DNA of 64,000 nt, taken from Acidimicrobiia bacterium. Lineage in GTDB: Bacteria > Actinomycetota > Acidimicrobiia > Spongiisociales > ZC4RG35. The stretch's first letter is position 1; the number at the start of each line of letters is the position of its first letter. Below the pieces are notes generated by a model. The model ran no database searches and had not been told where the DNA came from. It saw only the letters and a list, made by a program, of their open reading frames with translations. Positions 45,329 to 54,885 of this stretch are shown here, in pieces. A program made the translations under genes and the position numbers. The stretch spans positions 1 through 64,000 of the forward strand of contig JANQRA010000023.1 in the NCBI GenBank assembly GCA_028284765.1, in the 5' to 3' direction.

Positions 45329-46071
45329 CCGACGCTACGCCAAAGGTCGCTCTCGTTACTGGCGGGTCTAGAGGACTTGGCAGAGCCATCGCCATCGGCT
45401 TGGCTGCCGACGGCTACCACGTCGCCGTCAACTACGCACGTAATGAGTCTGCCGCGCAGGAGGTCGTCTCTGCGATCGAGGAAGTCGGTTCGAGGGCCAT
45501 CGCCGTTCAGGCGGACGTTGGTGATGAAGAGGCAGTCGCTTCGATGTTCGAGGCCGTCCGCTCGGAGCTGGGGCAACCGACCGTTCTTGTCAACAACGCT
45601 GGCATCACGAAGGATGAGCTCATGTTGCGGATGTCGTCAGATGGCTTTGATGAAGTCATCAAGACCAACTTGAGGTCGGCCTTTCTCTGCACGAAGGCTG
45701 CGATGAGAGGAATGCTCAGGGCTCGGTTTGGTCGGATCATCTCGATTGCTTCCGTTGCCGGTGTCGTCGGTAACCCTGGTCAAGCCAACTACGCGGCGTC
45801 CAAGGCAGGCATGATTGGGCTCGCTAAGTCGGTAGCCAAGGAGGTGGGGTCGAGGGGGATCACCTCGAATGTCGTGGCGCCTGGATTCATCGAGACCGAC
45901 ATGACGGACGAACTCGGTGAAGATGTCAAAGCGTCGATTCTTGACTCAGTCAGTCTTGGTCGCTTTGGGCAGGCCGAGGAAGTGGCCGGACTGGTCCGCT
46001 TTCTCGCATCAGATGAAGCTTCATATATAACCGGCCAGGTGATCGCCGTTGACGGTGGCCTGGCCTTGTAA
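45325..46071 (+). CDS. fabG: 3-oxoacyl-ACP reductase
   Basis: 248 residues from a GTG start inside the fabH stop (GTGA). The nucleotide-binding TGGSRGLG lies at 12-19, NNAG at 90-93, and the catalytic Ser143, Tyr156 and Lys160 (NYAASK) are present. The end ITGQVIAVDGGL is typical of FabG. It uses NADPH to reduce the beta-keto group in the elongation cycle. Confidence 0.93.
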   Translation: MTDATPKVALVTGGSRGLGRAIAIGLAADGYHVAVNYARNESAAQEVVSAIEEVGSRAIAVQADVGDEEAVASMFEAVRSELGQPTVLVNNAGITKDELMLRMSSDGFDEVIKTNLRSAFLCTKAAMRGMLRARFGRIISIASVAGVVGNPGQANYAASKAGMIGLAKSVAKEVGSRGITSNVVAPGFIETDMTDELGEDVKASILDSVSLGRFGQAEEVAGLVRFLASDEASYITGQVIAVDGGLAL

Positions 46072-46099
46072 GTTGCCCCCAACACAATAAGGAGAACCC

Positions 46100-46342
46100 A
46101 TGGACAGAAATGAAGTATCGGAGCGAATGAACGGCGTTCTCGTCTCTGAACTAGGTCTTGATGCGTCCAAGATCAAAGACGACGCCCATTTCGAGGAGGA
46201 TCTGGATGTCGACAGCCTCGGTGTAGTGGAGCTGCTCATGGCTCTCGAAGACGAGTTCGACGTGAAGATCCCCGACGAAGAGGCAGAGTCAATCGTGACA
46301 GTGGGCCAGGCCATCGATCTGGTGCACGGAAAACTCAGCTGA
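46100..46342 (+). CDS. acpP: Acyl carrier protein
   Basis: 80 acidic residues with a four-helix pattern. Ser39 in DVDSLGVVEL receives the phosphopantetheine arm. A clear AAGGAG ribosome site lies 6 bases before the ATG. No fabF follows: the next genes are on the opposite strand behind a terminator. Confidence 0.97.
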   Translation: MDRNEVSERMNGVLVSELGLDASKIKDDAHFEEDLDVDSLGVVELLMALEDEFDVKIPDEEAESIVTVGQAIDLVHGKLS

Positions 46343-46345
46343 ACT

Positions 46346-46388
46346 AGAACCCGATCCTCGACCGCATGCGGACCCGTGGTCGGGTTCT
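46346..46388. terminator. Bidirectional terminator after acpP
   Basis: AGAACCCGA pairs perfectly with TCGGGTTCT around a 25-base loop, and the loop can form a smaller inner stem. TTCT follows on the plus strand. It stands between acpP and the convergent membrane-protein gene ending at 46390. Confidence 0.75.
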
Positions 46389-46389
46389 T

Positions 46390-46635
46390 CTACGTCCGCT
46401 CTTGCCACTCGGCCAGGCTGCGGAAGACCAATACGAGGAGGAGTCCGACTCCGATAGTTGCGGCGATGAAGGACACCGCTGCAATCAGGACTGACCAGCC
46501 ATAACAAGGCTGTGAAAGGCCAGTGATATCGGGCTGTCTGCAACTCACGTCGGTCACCACCCAGCCGAGTGCTCCGGCCAGCAGACCCATGAGCAGCGAC
46601 GGTATGGCGATCCACGGATTGGGGAACCGTCTCAC
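46390..46635 (-). CDS. Small two-helix membrane protein
   Basis: I chose GTG 46635 (81 residues), which overlaps the stop of the upstream gene as GTGA. Hydrophobic segments lie at about 8-27 and 46-70. Two cysteines (Cys31, Cys43) in the external loop between them could form a disulfide. The frame extends further upstream but without sensible composition. I do not recognise a family. Confidence 0.6.
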   Translation of the reverse strand: MRRFPNPWIAIPSLLMGLLAGALGWVVTDVSCRQPDITGLSQPCYGWSVLIAAVSFIAATIGVGLLLVLVFRSLAEWQERT

Positions 46636-47375
46636 ACCGGATTCCCTTGGTCGTCTATCCCCGCAGCGTCGAGGATCTCGGTGGGTGCCAGCTCTGGCGG
46701 TATCGGGAACGAAGTGCCGGATTCGACCGGAGGGTGGAACGAGGCTTTCACAGCTGGGTTCCAGGCGAGCGCGGCCACACCAAATCCGATCAATGCTGTC
46801 ACGGTGCCCGCTATCCATCCCATGAATGGCGAGGTCCCAACGGCCAGGACTGGCCATACGGCGCGGACTCCTGCGAGACCACCCCACACGACCCTGGAAT
46901 ACAGAAATGCAAAGACGAGTGCGGACCCTCCGATCAGGATGGATGCCCAGGCTGGAGAGTCACTGGACACGAAGCCGACGACGGCAGGTGTGAATAGAAG
47001 TGCGATAGCCGGTGCGATTGCCCGGGGCGGCGGCCCTGACGCCGACGGCAACGTTCGTATCGAACCAATCAGCCAGGGCGATAGCAGCGAAGCAACCGCC
47101 ACAGCCGTCGCTCCGAGGCCAGCCCACCACAACAGGTCGATGGGGCGGGCGGCAGCCACTATCAGTGTTAGGCCCACCGAGCCGAGTGCGAGGCGATGAC
47201 TCCAGCGGCCATGGCTGACAATCATGCCAACGGTCCCGACCGTAGAGGTTGCGAGGATTCCGGTCCCTATGAGTAGTGCTCCCGCTCCGGTCCACGGATC
47301 GCTGTCCACCACGAGGGCGATGGCCCAGGTGATTGTGCAGAGAACTGCGGTGCCTGCGAGGAGCGAGAGTTTCAC
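46632..47375 (-). CDS. Polytopic membrane protein, function unknown
   Basis: 247 residues from GTG 47375; the upstream extension would run into the phosphatase gene and is basic and low-complexity. About eight hydrophobic segments of similar length fill residues 4-200. The C-terminal tail (HPPVESGTSFPIPPELAPTEIL) is polar and proline-rich. No family recognised. Translation is coupled with the small downstream gene. Confidence 0.65.
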   Translation of the reverse strand: MKLSLLAGTAVLCTITWAIALVVDSDPWTGAGALLIGTGILATSTVGTVGMIVSHGRWSHRLALGSVGLTLIVAAARPIDLLWWAGLGATAVAVASLLSPWLIGSIRTLPSASGPPPRAIAPAIALLFTPAVVGFVSSDSPAWASILIGGSALVFAFLYSRVVWGGLAGVRAVWPVLAVGTSPFMGWIAGTVTALIGFGVAALAWNPAVKASFHPPVESGTSFPIPPELAPTEILDAAGIDDQGNPV

Positions 47376-47400
47376 GCCGCGAGTTTCGCAGCGTCGAACG

Positions 47401-48075
47401 TCAAGCCGAAGTTGGCCCGTCTCCCGGTGACCCCGCTGTGACGACCCGCAAGTCTGACCGTTCGCCAAAACGTGGCGTGTCTGTCGGTCCCCAGACGGTT
47501 TCTTCGATCCAAGTGGCACCGGGGCGGAGCGTCACCACCGCACCAGTGGCGGGCGGTTCATCGTGCAGCGAAGAGAGACTGGCGCCGGTCAGGAGCAACC
47601 GACCGGCTTGAACGACGTCGCGGTGAGTCACGATCACGACATCGCCGTGGGGGTGCGAGGCATCCAACTCTCTGGCAACCCCTGCGACTCGGTCTGCGAC
47701 GTCTCGAAGCTGTTCCGGGCTGAAGGAGAGCGACGTCGGGTCGTCCAGATACGACTCCAGTTCTCCGGGGAATCTCTCGGAGATCGTGTTCCAGGGGTGC
47801 CCTTTCCACCTGTCGGTGAGGGACCAGGGTCCAAGGTCAGCATGCACTCGGACGGGGACGGTTGATCGATTGGCGATTTCTTCGGCAGTTCGTAGAGCGC
47901 GCTGGACCGGAGAAGACCAGATCGCCACCACTGGGCGTGGGCCCAGGTAGCGGCCCACTCGGCGGGCCTGCTCCAGCCCGTTCGGTGACAGGTCGAAGCC
48001 GGCCAGAGAACCACAAACGAGATCGTCGGGGTTGTCGACTTCAGCGTGTCTAACGAGGTGAACAAGTGCCGCCAT
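47401..48075 (-). CDS. Histidine phosphatase family protein
   Basis: 224 residues. The phosphohistidine motif is VRHAE (His10), and the second His lies in IVTHRDVV. SSPVQRALRTAEEI is the standard branch-1 core. Substrates in this family range from 2,3-bisphosphoglycerate to cobalamin intermediates and cannot be set here. It lies 25 bases before the membrane-protein gene. Confidence 0.9.
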   Translation of the reverse strand: MAALVHLVRHAEVDNPDDLVCGSLAGFDLSPNGLEQARRVGRYLGPRPVVAIWSSPVQRALRTAEEIANRSTVPVRVHADLGPWSLTDRWKGHPWNTISERFPGELESYLDDPTSLSFSPEQLRDVADRVAGVARELDASHPHGDVVIVTHRDVVQAGRLLLTGASLSSLHDEPPATGAVVTLRPGATWIEETVWGPTDTPRFGERSDLRVVTAGSPGDGPTSA

Positions 48076-48139
48076 TGACTTCAGTTTGGCGGCTCAGATC
48101 TCAAACTCATGTCTTTCCAGCAGCTGTATCTTCGGAGAC

Positions 48140-49330
48140 ATGAACTGGTCCGAGCCGATTCTGCACATCGACATGGACAGCTTCTTTGTCGAAGTCGAGC
48201 GTCTCGAGGACCCACGGCTCAAAGGTCGGCCTGTGGCAGTTGGAGGCGTTGGTCCGAGGGGTGTCGTCGCGAGCGCTTCTTACGAGGCTCGGGAGTTCGG
48301 GGTCAGATCGGCGCAACCCACATCTGTCGCGAAGAGATTGTGTCCAAGTCTCGTTGTCGTGCCGTCCAGTCACGGGAAGTACGGAGATGTCTCCGCAGAC
48401 GTGTTTCGGATCTTCAGGGACTTCACGCCGAAGGTCGAAGGTCTCAGTCTCGATGAGGCGTTCCTAGATGTGGGTGGGCTTCGCCGCCACTTCGACACAC
48501 CGGAGGAGGTCGGCTACGCGATCAGAGCAAAGATCCGTTCGGAGCTCGGGCTGCCCGCATCGGTCGGAATCGCCGGGGTGAAGTTCGTGGCGAAACTCGC
48601 CAGCGAGGACGCCAAACCGGATGGGCTCCTCTGGATAGCTGCCGAACAGCAAGTCGACTACCTGCGGACCTTGGACGTGGGCCGGATGTGGGGTGTAGGG
48701 CCGGCGACACTGGCCGCGCTGCATCGTCTTGGCGTAGCCACCATCGGGGATCTGGCTGACCTGGACCGAACGGCCTTGGTTGGTGCCGTCGGTAGCGCCA
48801 CGGGCTCGCACCTACATGAACTCGCCCACGGTCGTGATCCAAGGGCCGTGGAGCCTGATTCAAAGGCGAAGTCCATCTCCGTCGAGGAAACCTTTGAGTC
48901 CGATCTTGAGGGGGTCGAGGTCGTCACCGCAGCTTTGCTGGGACACAGTCACCGGCTTTCTGGACGCCTCCGCCGAGCGGGCCTCCGCGGTCGCACTGTC
49001 ACCCTGAAGGTCCGCTTCTCTGACTTCCGGACCGTGAGCCGCTCCACGACACTGCAGGGGAGCACAGACGGCTCGAAGATGCTCTACGAAACGGCAACAG
49101 ATCTACTCGAAGCAGTCGAGTTGACGGAACCTGTGCGGCTTCTTGGGCTTGGTGTCACATCTCTGGAGAGTGCGGCACAACCATCGCAACTCGACTTTGA
49201 CACGAACTCCGAATGGGAGAAGGTCGAAGACGCAATCGCGGACGTGCGTGAGAGGTTTGGGGCCTCATCCTTGCGCCCCGCAAGGCTGGCGCGGAGGCCC
49301 GGCGATTCAGACTCAGGGCAAGAACCTTGA
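48140..49330 (+). CDS. dinB: DNA polymerase IV (Y family)
   Basis: I chose ATG 48140 (396 residues), starting at the conserved ILHIDMDSFF. Catalytic acids are Asp11 and Asp105/Glu106 (SLDEAFLD). The helix-hairpin-helix region WGVGPATLAALHRLGVATIGDLA and a little-finger domain follow. It performs error-prone bypass of damaged DNA. No LexA-type box is obvious upstream. A C-terminal beta-clamp motif is not clear. Confidence 0.93.
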   Translation: MNWSEPILHIDMDSFFVEVERLEDPRLKGRPVAVGGVGPRGVVASASYEAREFGVRSAQPTSVAKRLCPSLVVVPSSHGKYGDVSADVFRIFRDFTPKVEGLSLDEAFLDVGGLRRHFDTPEEVGYAIRAKIRSELGLPASVGIAGVKFVAKLASEDAKPDGLLWIAAEQQVDYLRTLDVGRMWGVGPATLAALHRLGVATIGDLADLDRTALVGAVGSATGSHLHELAHGRDPRAVEPDSKAKSISVEETFESDLEGVEVVTAALLGHSHRLSGRLRRAGLRGRTVTLKVRFSDFRTVSRSTTLQGSTDGSKMLYETATDLLEAVELTEPVRLLGLGVTSLESAAQPSQLDFDTNSEWEKVEDAIADVRERFGASSLRPARLARRPGDSDSGQEP

Positions 49331-49390
49331 GTGGTGTCTGCCAAGCCGGTGTATTGTTTGGGCAAGGCGAAGCCAACGAAGAGTGAGTCG

Positions 49391-49693
49391 ATGCCGCTGG
49401 ACGACAAAGAGCAACGGATCCTCGAGGAGATAGAGCGTCAGTTCTACGAGGAAGACCCGCAACTCGCCCGCGCCGTTCAGAAGATCGAGAGACCATCTCG
49501 CATCGGCCCGAAGCTCTCGCTTCTCGGTGTCGTCCTCGGGCTGGTGATCGTGATTGCTTACGTCAGCAATCTCTGGGTCGCAGTTGGAGGGTTCGCCGTG
49601 CTGGTGGCCTCAGCTACCTCTTTGGTCAATTCTCTACGCCTCAAGGGATGGGGCACAGAAGCCAAAGAGAACCAAGAATCGCCTTCTGAATAA
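49391..49693 (+). CDS. DUF3040 family membrane protein
   Basis: 100 residues from ATG 49391. LDDKEQRILEEIERQFYEEDPQLA is the DUF3040 hallmark, and one hydrophobic hairpin of two helices lies at about 40-78. The family is almost confined to actinobacteria, and its function is unknown. A TTGAGT/TATTGT pair (49327-49357) with a 19-base spacer is a possible promoter. Confidence 0.88.
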   Translation: MPLDDKEQRILEEIERQFYEEDPQLARAVQKIERPSRIGPKLSLLGVVLGLVIVIAYVSNLWVAVGGFAVLVASATSLVNSLRLKGWGTEAKENQESPSE

Positions 49694-49790
49694 GCGTTGA
49701 TTTTCGCGATCTGCGGCGTCCGTTATGACCCGCTATTGTTCCCGCCCCATCGGTCATGGATTGGGCCCAAGATCGATTGGAGGAGGAGCG

Positions 49791-49810
49791 CAGACCCCGC
49801 CCCGGGTCTG
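49791..49810. promoter_or_regulatory. Palindrome upstream of the MerR gene
   Basis: CAGACCC and GGGTCTG form a perfect 7-bp inverted repeat around six C/G bases, 28 bases before the TTG start. It could be an operator for the MerR protein itself or a short hairpin. The rest of the 144-base gap shows nothing else beyond the GGAAGG ribosome site. Confidence 0.4.
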
Positions 49811-49837
49811 TCCGATTGAAGTTTTTGGAAGGACACC

Positions 49838-50338
49838 TTGGAGCAAGCATTCACCGCCGAGCAAGCTTGCCGGCTCAGCAACTGCACACATCATCAGCTG
49901 AGGTATTGGGACAAAGTGGGCCTCGTCAGCCCGTCAGTACAGCCCACGGGAGGTAGACCCGGGGTTCGCCGTCTGTACTCGTTCCGTGACCTCGTGGCGC
50001 TACGGGTTGTCAGAAGCCTTCTCGACAACGGAATGTCCCTTCAGCGAGTTCGCCGGGCTTGGGACTACCTCAGACGGGAAGGTGACATGGAAGCTCACCT
50101 ATCCGATGTGAGGCTCGTGACTGATGGTCAGAGCATCTTCACCGTGAGCAGCGATGAGGGTGAGATCATGGACGCCATTCGCGAGGGCCAGCTTGCCTTC
50201 TTCGTCGAGATCAGCGAGATAACGCGAGAGGTCGAAGAGGACGTCACCCGATTCGAGCTAGATCGTGATCAGTTCCTGACGATGTTGCGGCGTGTTGAAG
50301 ACGATGTGACAGAGGAGCGCAGGGCCTCTGGCTCTTAA
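49838..50338 (+). CDS. MerR-family transcriptional regulator
   Basis: TTG start with GGAAGGACA upstream; 166 residues. The winged helix (about 1-75) reads FTAEQACRLSNCTHHQLRYWDKVGLV-type with the RRLYSFRDLVALRVV wing region. The C-terminal part has coiled-coil helices rather than a metal or drug pocket. The closest group is the HspR/short MerR regulators. The effector is unknown. Its stop shares TTAA with the stop of the convergent tgpA-like gene. Confidence 0.88.
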   Translation: MEQAFTAEQACRLSNCTHHQLRYWDKVGLVSPSVQPTGGRPGVRRLYSFRDLVALRVVRSLLDNGMSLQRVRRAWDYLRREGDMEAHLSDVRLVTDGQSIFTVSSDEGEIMDAIREGQLAFFVEISEITREVEEDVTRFELDRDQFLTMLRRVEDDVTEERRASGS

Positions 50339-52650
50339 CCCTTGAACAGGGATCGCCAGTTGAATCTGGCGAACAAACGTTGGGAGGCGTCGTACTCCCT
50401 GTCGATCCACCACTCCACACCGGTCAGATCCGCTTCCTTCGCTCCAACACTTCGCTCTCCATAGATGGCCTCGGAGTAGCTCCGAGCGAGGGGTACCAGG
50501 GCGCGGTCTTTGGCCCGTGCGATCTCCATCGGTGTCATCGTCTCCGGTATCTCCTCGCCGAGGTCTGTCAGCCGGTCCACGATCTCGTCCCATGCAGCCG
50601 TGATGTCTCCTTCTTTGATCCTTGCCAATCTGTTTCGACGGCGGATTGCTTTGAACACCGGCGATGCGAAGACGAGGAGGGGAACGAGGATCGCACCTAT
50701 CAACCACCAGTTGGTGGGCGGCGAGAAGTCGGTTGTTGCGCCGGGTTCATCGAGGATCAGCTCCCCGCCGAAGTTGGAGCGGGGTGTGTCGGTGGGCGCT
50801 TCGATCGGATCTGCCTCGAATTCCGGAACTCGTTGGATGGCGTCGAATCCAGCGGTGATACTCGGTGCCAGAAACTCGCCACGGGGCGTGGGGTCGAACG
50901 GGAACCAACCATATGGCTCGAGAAAAACCTCGACCCACGCATGGGCATTGGTGTCCCTGACGATCACTTCGGTGAACCCATCCTCGGTCACTCTCGTGTC
51001 GCCAGGGGTGAATCCCCAGATGACCCTGCTGGGGACATCCAACGCTCTGAGCATCACCGCCATCGACGCGGCGAATTGCTCGCAGTAGCCGGTCCGATAG
51101 TTCTCTGATTCAGGATCCGTTAGCCAATCCTGCAGTACCAAGGAGCCATGACCGGTTGATACGTCGGTGCTGTAGGTGAAGTCACCTGTCTCCCGGAACC
51201 ACGACTGCAGGATCCAGGCCCGTTCAAAATCGGTAGCGGCACCGTTGGTTATCTGCCTGGCAAGTTGCCTGATTCGGGCCTGATCGTCATCGGGAAGGTC
51301 CGTGTATCGATCAATGTCGGTAGGTGCCAGGGCCTCGCCGTTGACGGTGTCTGGGTTGTGAGGGAACTCTCCAGCATCGAAGGCGGCCTGGAACATTGGT
51401 GACAGTTCTCCGTCGACTGAAGCCAAGGCTCCGAGGTCGGCTGTCCTGTCACCGAGCCATGTCGTTACTTGGTACTGATCACCGCTCTGGAGACCGTTCA
51501 GGTAAGCGATCTCGGCAGAGGGCAGGATGTGGAAGTCTTCAGGTTCGAGCACGTCTGGATCGTCTGCCGAAGGGAGGGCAACCGGGACGCCCAGTGTGGG
51601 TGCGATTGCCGACGAGAGCTTCCGCACGGTCACGCGCTGCGTGACCTGGTAGGTGGTTCCCTGGTACACGTCGTCTTCGCTGGCCAGTGCTTCGTCCTCC
51701 CGGTAACGCTGCGAACCTGCGCTGGAGCTCCATTCGTCGCCGTTGAACACGTCCAGCGTCTGCATCCGCCAGTAGAGACCCGAGTCAGGCAGGTCACCGT
51801 CTACAGAAGCAGCGAAGACCGGGGTGTTGTCGCGATTGATGACCATCTGCTGTAAGCCGACGAGGCCATCGAAGTTGATGCCGCCTCCCGGCCCATCTCC
51901 GAATCCCGAGCCGCCCGACCGCCATGGAAGGTTTCCGTACTCAGACACGAAATCCTTGGCTGTGGTAGCCAATGCAATTGCAGACACCGAGAGAATCGCG
52001 GTGATGGCCACGGCAAGCCCGACAGTTCGCCGGGGGAGTGGTCTCCCGCCATCGTCACGCGCTCGGCCAGATTCGCCCCGGGACTCCAACGCCAGCGAGA
52101 TCAATCCCAGGGAAAGGACCAAGGCGCCACCGACTAGCCAGTACGTAGGCACTTCGCGACGGTCCCAGACCGCAAACTGGAGGTACATGACGAGACTCGG
52201 CAACCACATGGCCGCATATGGGCCTCGTGTCGAGCCCCATGAGTAGAGCCCTCCAATCGACCACATCACCAGAGAAAGGACGGAGATGACGCCGGGCCGT
52301 GGCAGAACCGGAGGCACGCCCGACCTGATCGTTCGGAACGCCTCGTCCATCTCCGCCGAGATTGCGTCGAGGGTCTCAGGACCGGGAAGGAAGACGTAGT
52401 TCAGAGTGTCGGCCGCGATGATTCGGAGGGCGAGTAGGACTCCACCCAAAGCGAAAACAGTTAACCGCAGGGGAGTGCTCGAGGTCACCTGGCTCAAGAG
52501 CCACCAGCCAACCGCCCCCAGGAATGTCGCTGCGGCCAGGATCATCTGCCACTGCGGTTGCAGGGGGCCGGTCTCGAGCAGCCTTCCGAGCCGTCCGAGC
52601 ATTAGCACAAAGGCAAGGGCTCCCGCTACTTGACCAATTCGGCGTCCCAC
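50335..52650 (-). CDS. TgpA-like membrane transglutaminase-fold protein
   Basis: 771 residues. Six or so membrane segments (about 8-220; DUF3488), an external transglutaminase-like core and a late membrane helix near 650-670. The catalytic triad is visible as Cys in TGYCEQFAASM, His in NAHAWVEV and Asp in FPFDPTPR. The C-terminal cytoplasmic part resembles DUF4129. The function of TgpA is not settled; it is essential in Pseudomonas. It overlaps the DUF58 gene by 25 bases. Confidence 0.93.
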   Translation of the reverse strand: MGRRIGQVAGALAFVLMLGRLGRLLETGPLQPQWQMILAAATFLGAVGWWLLSQVTSSTPLRLTVFALGGVLLALRIIAADTLNYVFLPGPETLDAISAEMDEAFRTIRSGVPPVLPRPGVISVLSLVMWSIGGLYSWGSTRGPYAAMWLPSLVMYLQFAVWDRREVPTYWLVGGALVLSLGLISLALESRGESGRARDDGGRPLPRRTVGLAVAITAILSVSAIALATTAKDFVSEYGNLPWRSGGSGFGDGPGGGINFDGLVGLQQMVINRDNTPVFAASVDGDLPDSGLYWRMQTLDVFNGDEWSSSAGSQRYREDEALASEDDVYQGTTYQVTQRVTVRKLSSAIAPTLGVPVALPSADDPDVLEPEDFHILPSAEIAYLNGLQSGDQYQVTTWLGDRTADLGALASVDGELSPMFQAAFDAGEFPHNPDTVNGEALAPTDIDRYTDLPDDDQARIRQLARQITNGAATDFERAWILQSWFRETGDFTYSTDVSTGHGSLVLQDWLTDPESENYRTGYCEQFAASMAVMLRALDVPSRVIWGFTPGDTRVTEDGFTEVIVRDTNAHAWVEVFLEPYGWFPFDPTPRGEFLAPSITAGFDAIQRVPEFEADPIEAPTDTPRSNFGGELILDEPGATTDFSPPTNWWLIGAILVPLLVFASPVFKAIRRRNRLARIKEGDITAAWDEIVDRLTDLGEEIPETMTPMEIARAKDRALVPLARSYSEAIYGERSVGAKEADLTGVEWWIDREYDASQRLFARFNWRSLFKG

Positions 52651-53804
52651 GCCCCTCCTATCTCGCTAGCCCACTCAGTGGCCCAGTCCTCGCCTGGCGC
52701 AACCGTGACGGTGACAACACCGAGGCGGTGAAGGCCCGACAGGGTCTGTGGCGTTGTGGTCGAGGTGCCCATGAGAACGGTTGTCGGGTAGTCCCTAGCC
52801 AGAAGCTGGTGGAGACCGACCAACGTCCGGTCTGCGGAGCCGGTGACCAAGACAAGGGCTCCACCTCCACCCTTCTGTCGGATCTTGCTACCCACGGCAT
52901 TGAGGTTGATTGACGGATCAGGTTGGACCAATGCCAGCTTTTCCATCGCAGCCGCATAGCTGCTTGCATCGATGGTCTCCGGCGAGCCAGCCCACAGATC
53001 GGTGTCGAATCCTGCTCCGACGAGGTGCGTGATGACGGTTGCTGCGCCCGAGACCGCCGTCTCGAAAGCTTGGGTCGATTCATACACGTCGGAGCGCACA
53101 TCCAGGAGAACTAACGCACGGGACTGCCAAGGTGTCTCCAATTGTCGGATCATTAGCTGATCAGTTTTTGCCGACGTCGGCCAATGGACCCTCCGGAGAT
53201 CATCGCCTCGTTGGTACTCCCGCAGCGTGTAGAAGTCCTCACCACCACGCTGGGCATGTTCTGGTCTCGCGGCCGCGAGCGTCGGATCCTGTCCACGGAC
53301 GACGGGAAACCCCTGAAGGACTTCCACCCTCGGATAGACGATCAAGTTGTCGACCGGGCCTTCCGGTGCGGCCAGCTCAGCGATCCGAAGTGGGTCGGAG
53401 GAGCTGCCTCTTGCCGGCCCAACCGTGTACACCCCTCGAGGCCGGCACATGACCCGATACGAAGCGGTGACACTGGACTCGCCGTCCACCTCGGCGATCT
53501 CGAATCGCGCCGCGCCAAGCGAAACAACCTCGTCCACAAGCGAGATGTTGCTGATCTTGCGGTGGCTGGTGTTGCTAACGCTGAGCGTTACCTGCACGGT
53601 GTCGCCGTCGTGTACTGCGGCCGAACCAAGACGACGAGAGATTCGTGCCCGCGGTGGGTGGAGACGGATGTAAATGAGCGCGACCAGAAGTGCGCCCAGC
53701 ATGAACACCGCTGCCAGAAGAAGCTCTCTATCCCCAAGGACGTACCAAAGGGCGATCAGCCCAAGTCCGGCGCCGGCCAAAGTCCAGCCCCGGGTGGTTG
53801 GCAT
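52626..53804 (-). CDS. DUF58 protein
   Basis: 392 residues. Two hydrophobic segments at about 8-46, then the DUF58 core with RRGEYTV-like PRGVYTVGPARG and the signature LREYQRGDDLRRVHWPTSAKTDQL. A degenerate von Willebrand A fold follows (ALVLLDVRSD). It is the middle gene of the conserved moxR-DUF58-tgpA unit. Start and stop share one base with moxR (TAATG). Confidence 0.92.
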   Translation of the reverse strand: MPTTRGWTLAGAGLGLIALWYVLGDRELLLAAVFMLGALLVALIYIRLHPPRARISRRLGSAAVHDGDTVQVTLSVSNTSHRKISNISLVDEVVSLGAARFEIAEVDGESSVTASYRVMCRPRGVYTVGPARGSSSDPLRIAELAAPEGPVDNLIVYPRVEVLQGFPVVRGQDPTLAAARPEHAQRGGEDFYTLREYQRGDDLRRVHWPTSAKTDQLMIRQLETPWQSRALVLLDVRSDVYESTQAFETAVSGAATVITHLVGAGFDTDLWAGSPETIDASSYAAAMEKLALVQPDPSINLNAVGSKIRQKGGGGALVLVTGSADRTLVGLHQLLARDYPTTVLMGTSTTTPQTLSGLHRLGVVTVTVAPGEDWATEWASEIGGAWDAELVK

Positions 53805-54793
53805 TAGGTGGCGATCCTCGACGTTGCGCCGGGAACCCGTGTTCTGTCGAGAACGTCATCGATCACCGAAGCGACAGACTCGCCTCGCATGTGAGCCTCA
53901 GGGCGAAGGGCCAAACGGTGTCCGAGCACCGGCGCCGCCAGTTCCTTGATGTCGTCAGGCATGACGAAGTCCCGTCGCAAGGAGGCAGCCCGTGCCCGAG
54001 CGATTCGCTGGAGGAAGAGACTGGAGCGAGGCGAGGCTCCGAGCTGGACGTCGGGATGATGTCGAGTGGCTTCCATGAGGTCGACGATGTAGTCCTTGAC
54101 CGAGGACGCAACTGCTACCTCCCTCGCAGTGAGGACCATCTCTATCACTTGTTCGAGAGACACCACAGGTTCCAGGTCGAGAAACGTTGACCGAACGCCG
54201 TGCGTATTGAGAATCTCGAGCTCCTTCTCGCGACTGGGATACCCGATGACAACCCGCATCATGAACCGGTCGAGCTGAGCCTCGGGCAGGGGATAGGTGC
54301 CCTCGTGCTCGAGCGGGTTTTGGGTGGCGATGACCATGAAAGGTGGCTCGAGGGCGCGGGTCGTGCCGTCGGAGGTGACTTGCCGCTCCTCCATGGCTTC
54401 GAGCAGAGCGGACTGTGTCTTGGGGCTCGCTCTGTTGATTTCGTCTCCGACAATGATGTTGGCGAAGATTGGACCCGGCTGGAACTCGAATTCCCCTTCG
54501 GTCCGATCCCAGATCGAGACCCCGGTCACATCCGACGGGAGCAGGTCCGGGGTGAACTGGATCCGGTTGAAACGTCCCTCGATCGAACGGGCGAGCGACT
54601 TGGCCAGTTGAGTCTTGCCGACTCCCGGCACATCTTCGATCAAGACGTGACCCTCGGACACCAAGGCCAGCACAACCAGTTCGATGACCGACCTCTTGCC
54701 CTGAATGACGGTCTCGACGTTCGAAGCGATTGCATCGAACCGCTCCCCGAACACTTCCATGGATTTGGACGACGATGACGATGAATCAGCCAA
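53804..54793 (-). CDS. MoxR-family AAA+ ATPase
   Basis: 329 residues. Walker A is DVPGVGKTQLA, Walker B IIVGDEINRA, sensor 1 MVIATQNP, and the MoxR-specific PEAQLDRFMM follows. The protein probably acts as a chaperone that remodels a partner carrying a von Willebrand-like domain, here most likely the DUF58 protein. It heads the three-gene operon. The 62-base gap to the divergent gene has no obvious operator. Confidence 0.94.
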   Translation of the reverse strand: MADSSSSSSKSMEVFGERFDAIASNVETVIQGKRSVIELVVLALVSEGHVLIEDVPGVGKTQLAKSLARSIEGRFNRIQFTPDLLPSDVTGVSIWDRTEGEFEFQPGPIFANIIVGDEINRASPKTQSALLEAMEERQVTSDGTTRALEPPFMVIATQNPLEHEGTYPLPEAQLDRFMMRVVIGYPSREKELEILNTHGVRSTFLDLEPVVSLEQVIEMVLTAREVAVASSVKDYIVDLMEATRHHPDVQLGASPRSSLFLQRIARARAASLRRDFVMPDDIKELAAPVLGHRLALRPEAHMRGESVASVIDDVLDRTRVPGATSRIAT

Positions 54794-54885
54794 GTGCAGT
54801 TTCTCCCTCTATTGGGTGCGAATCCTAACGAGGGCGTGATTTTGGGTGGCCTAGAATGGGGTCGTCGAGGTTCATGGGAGGCGTT

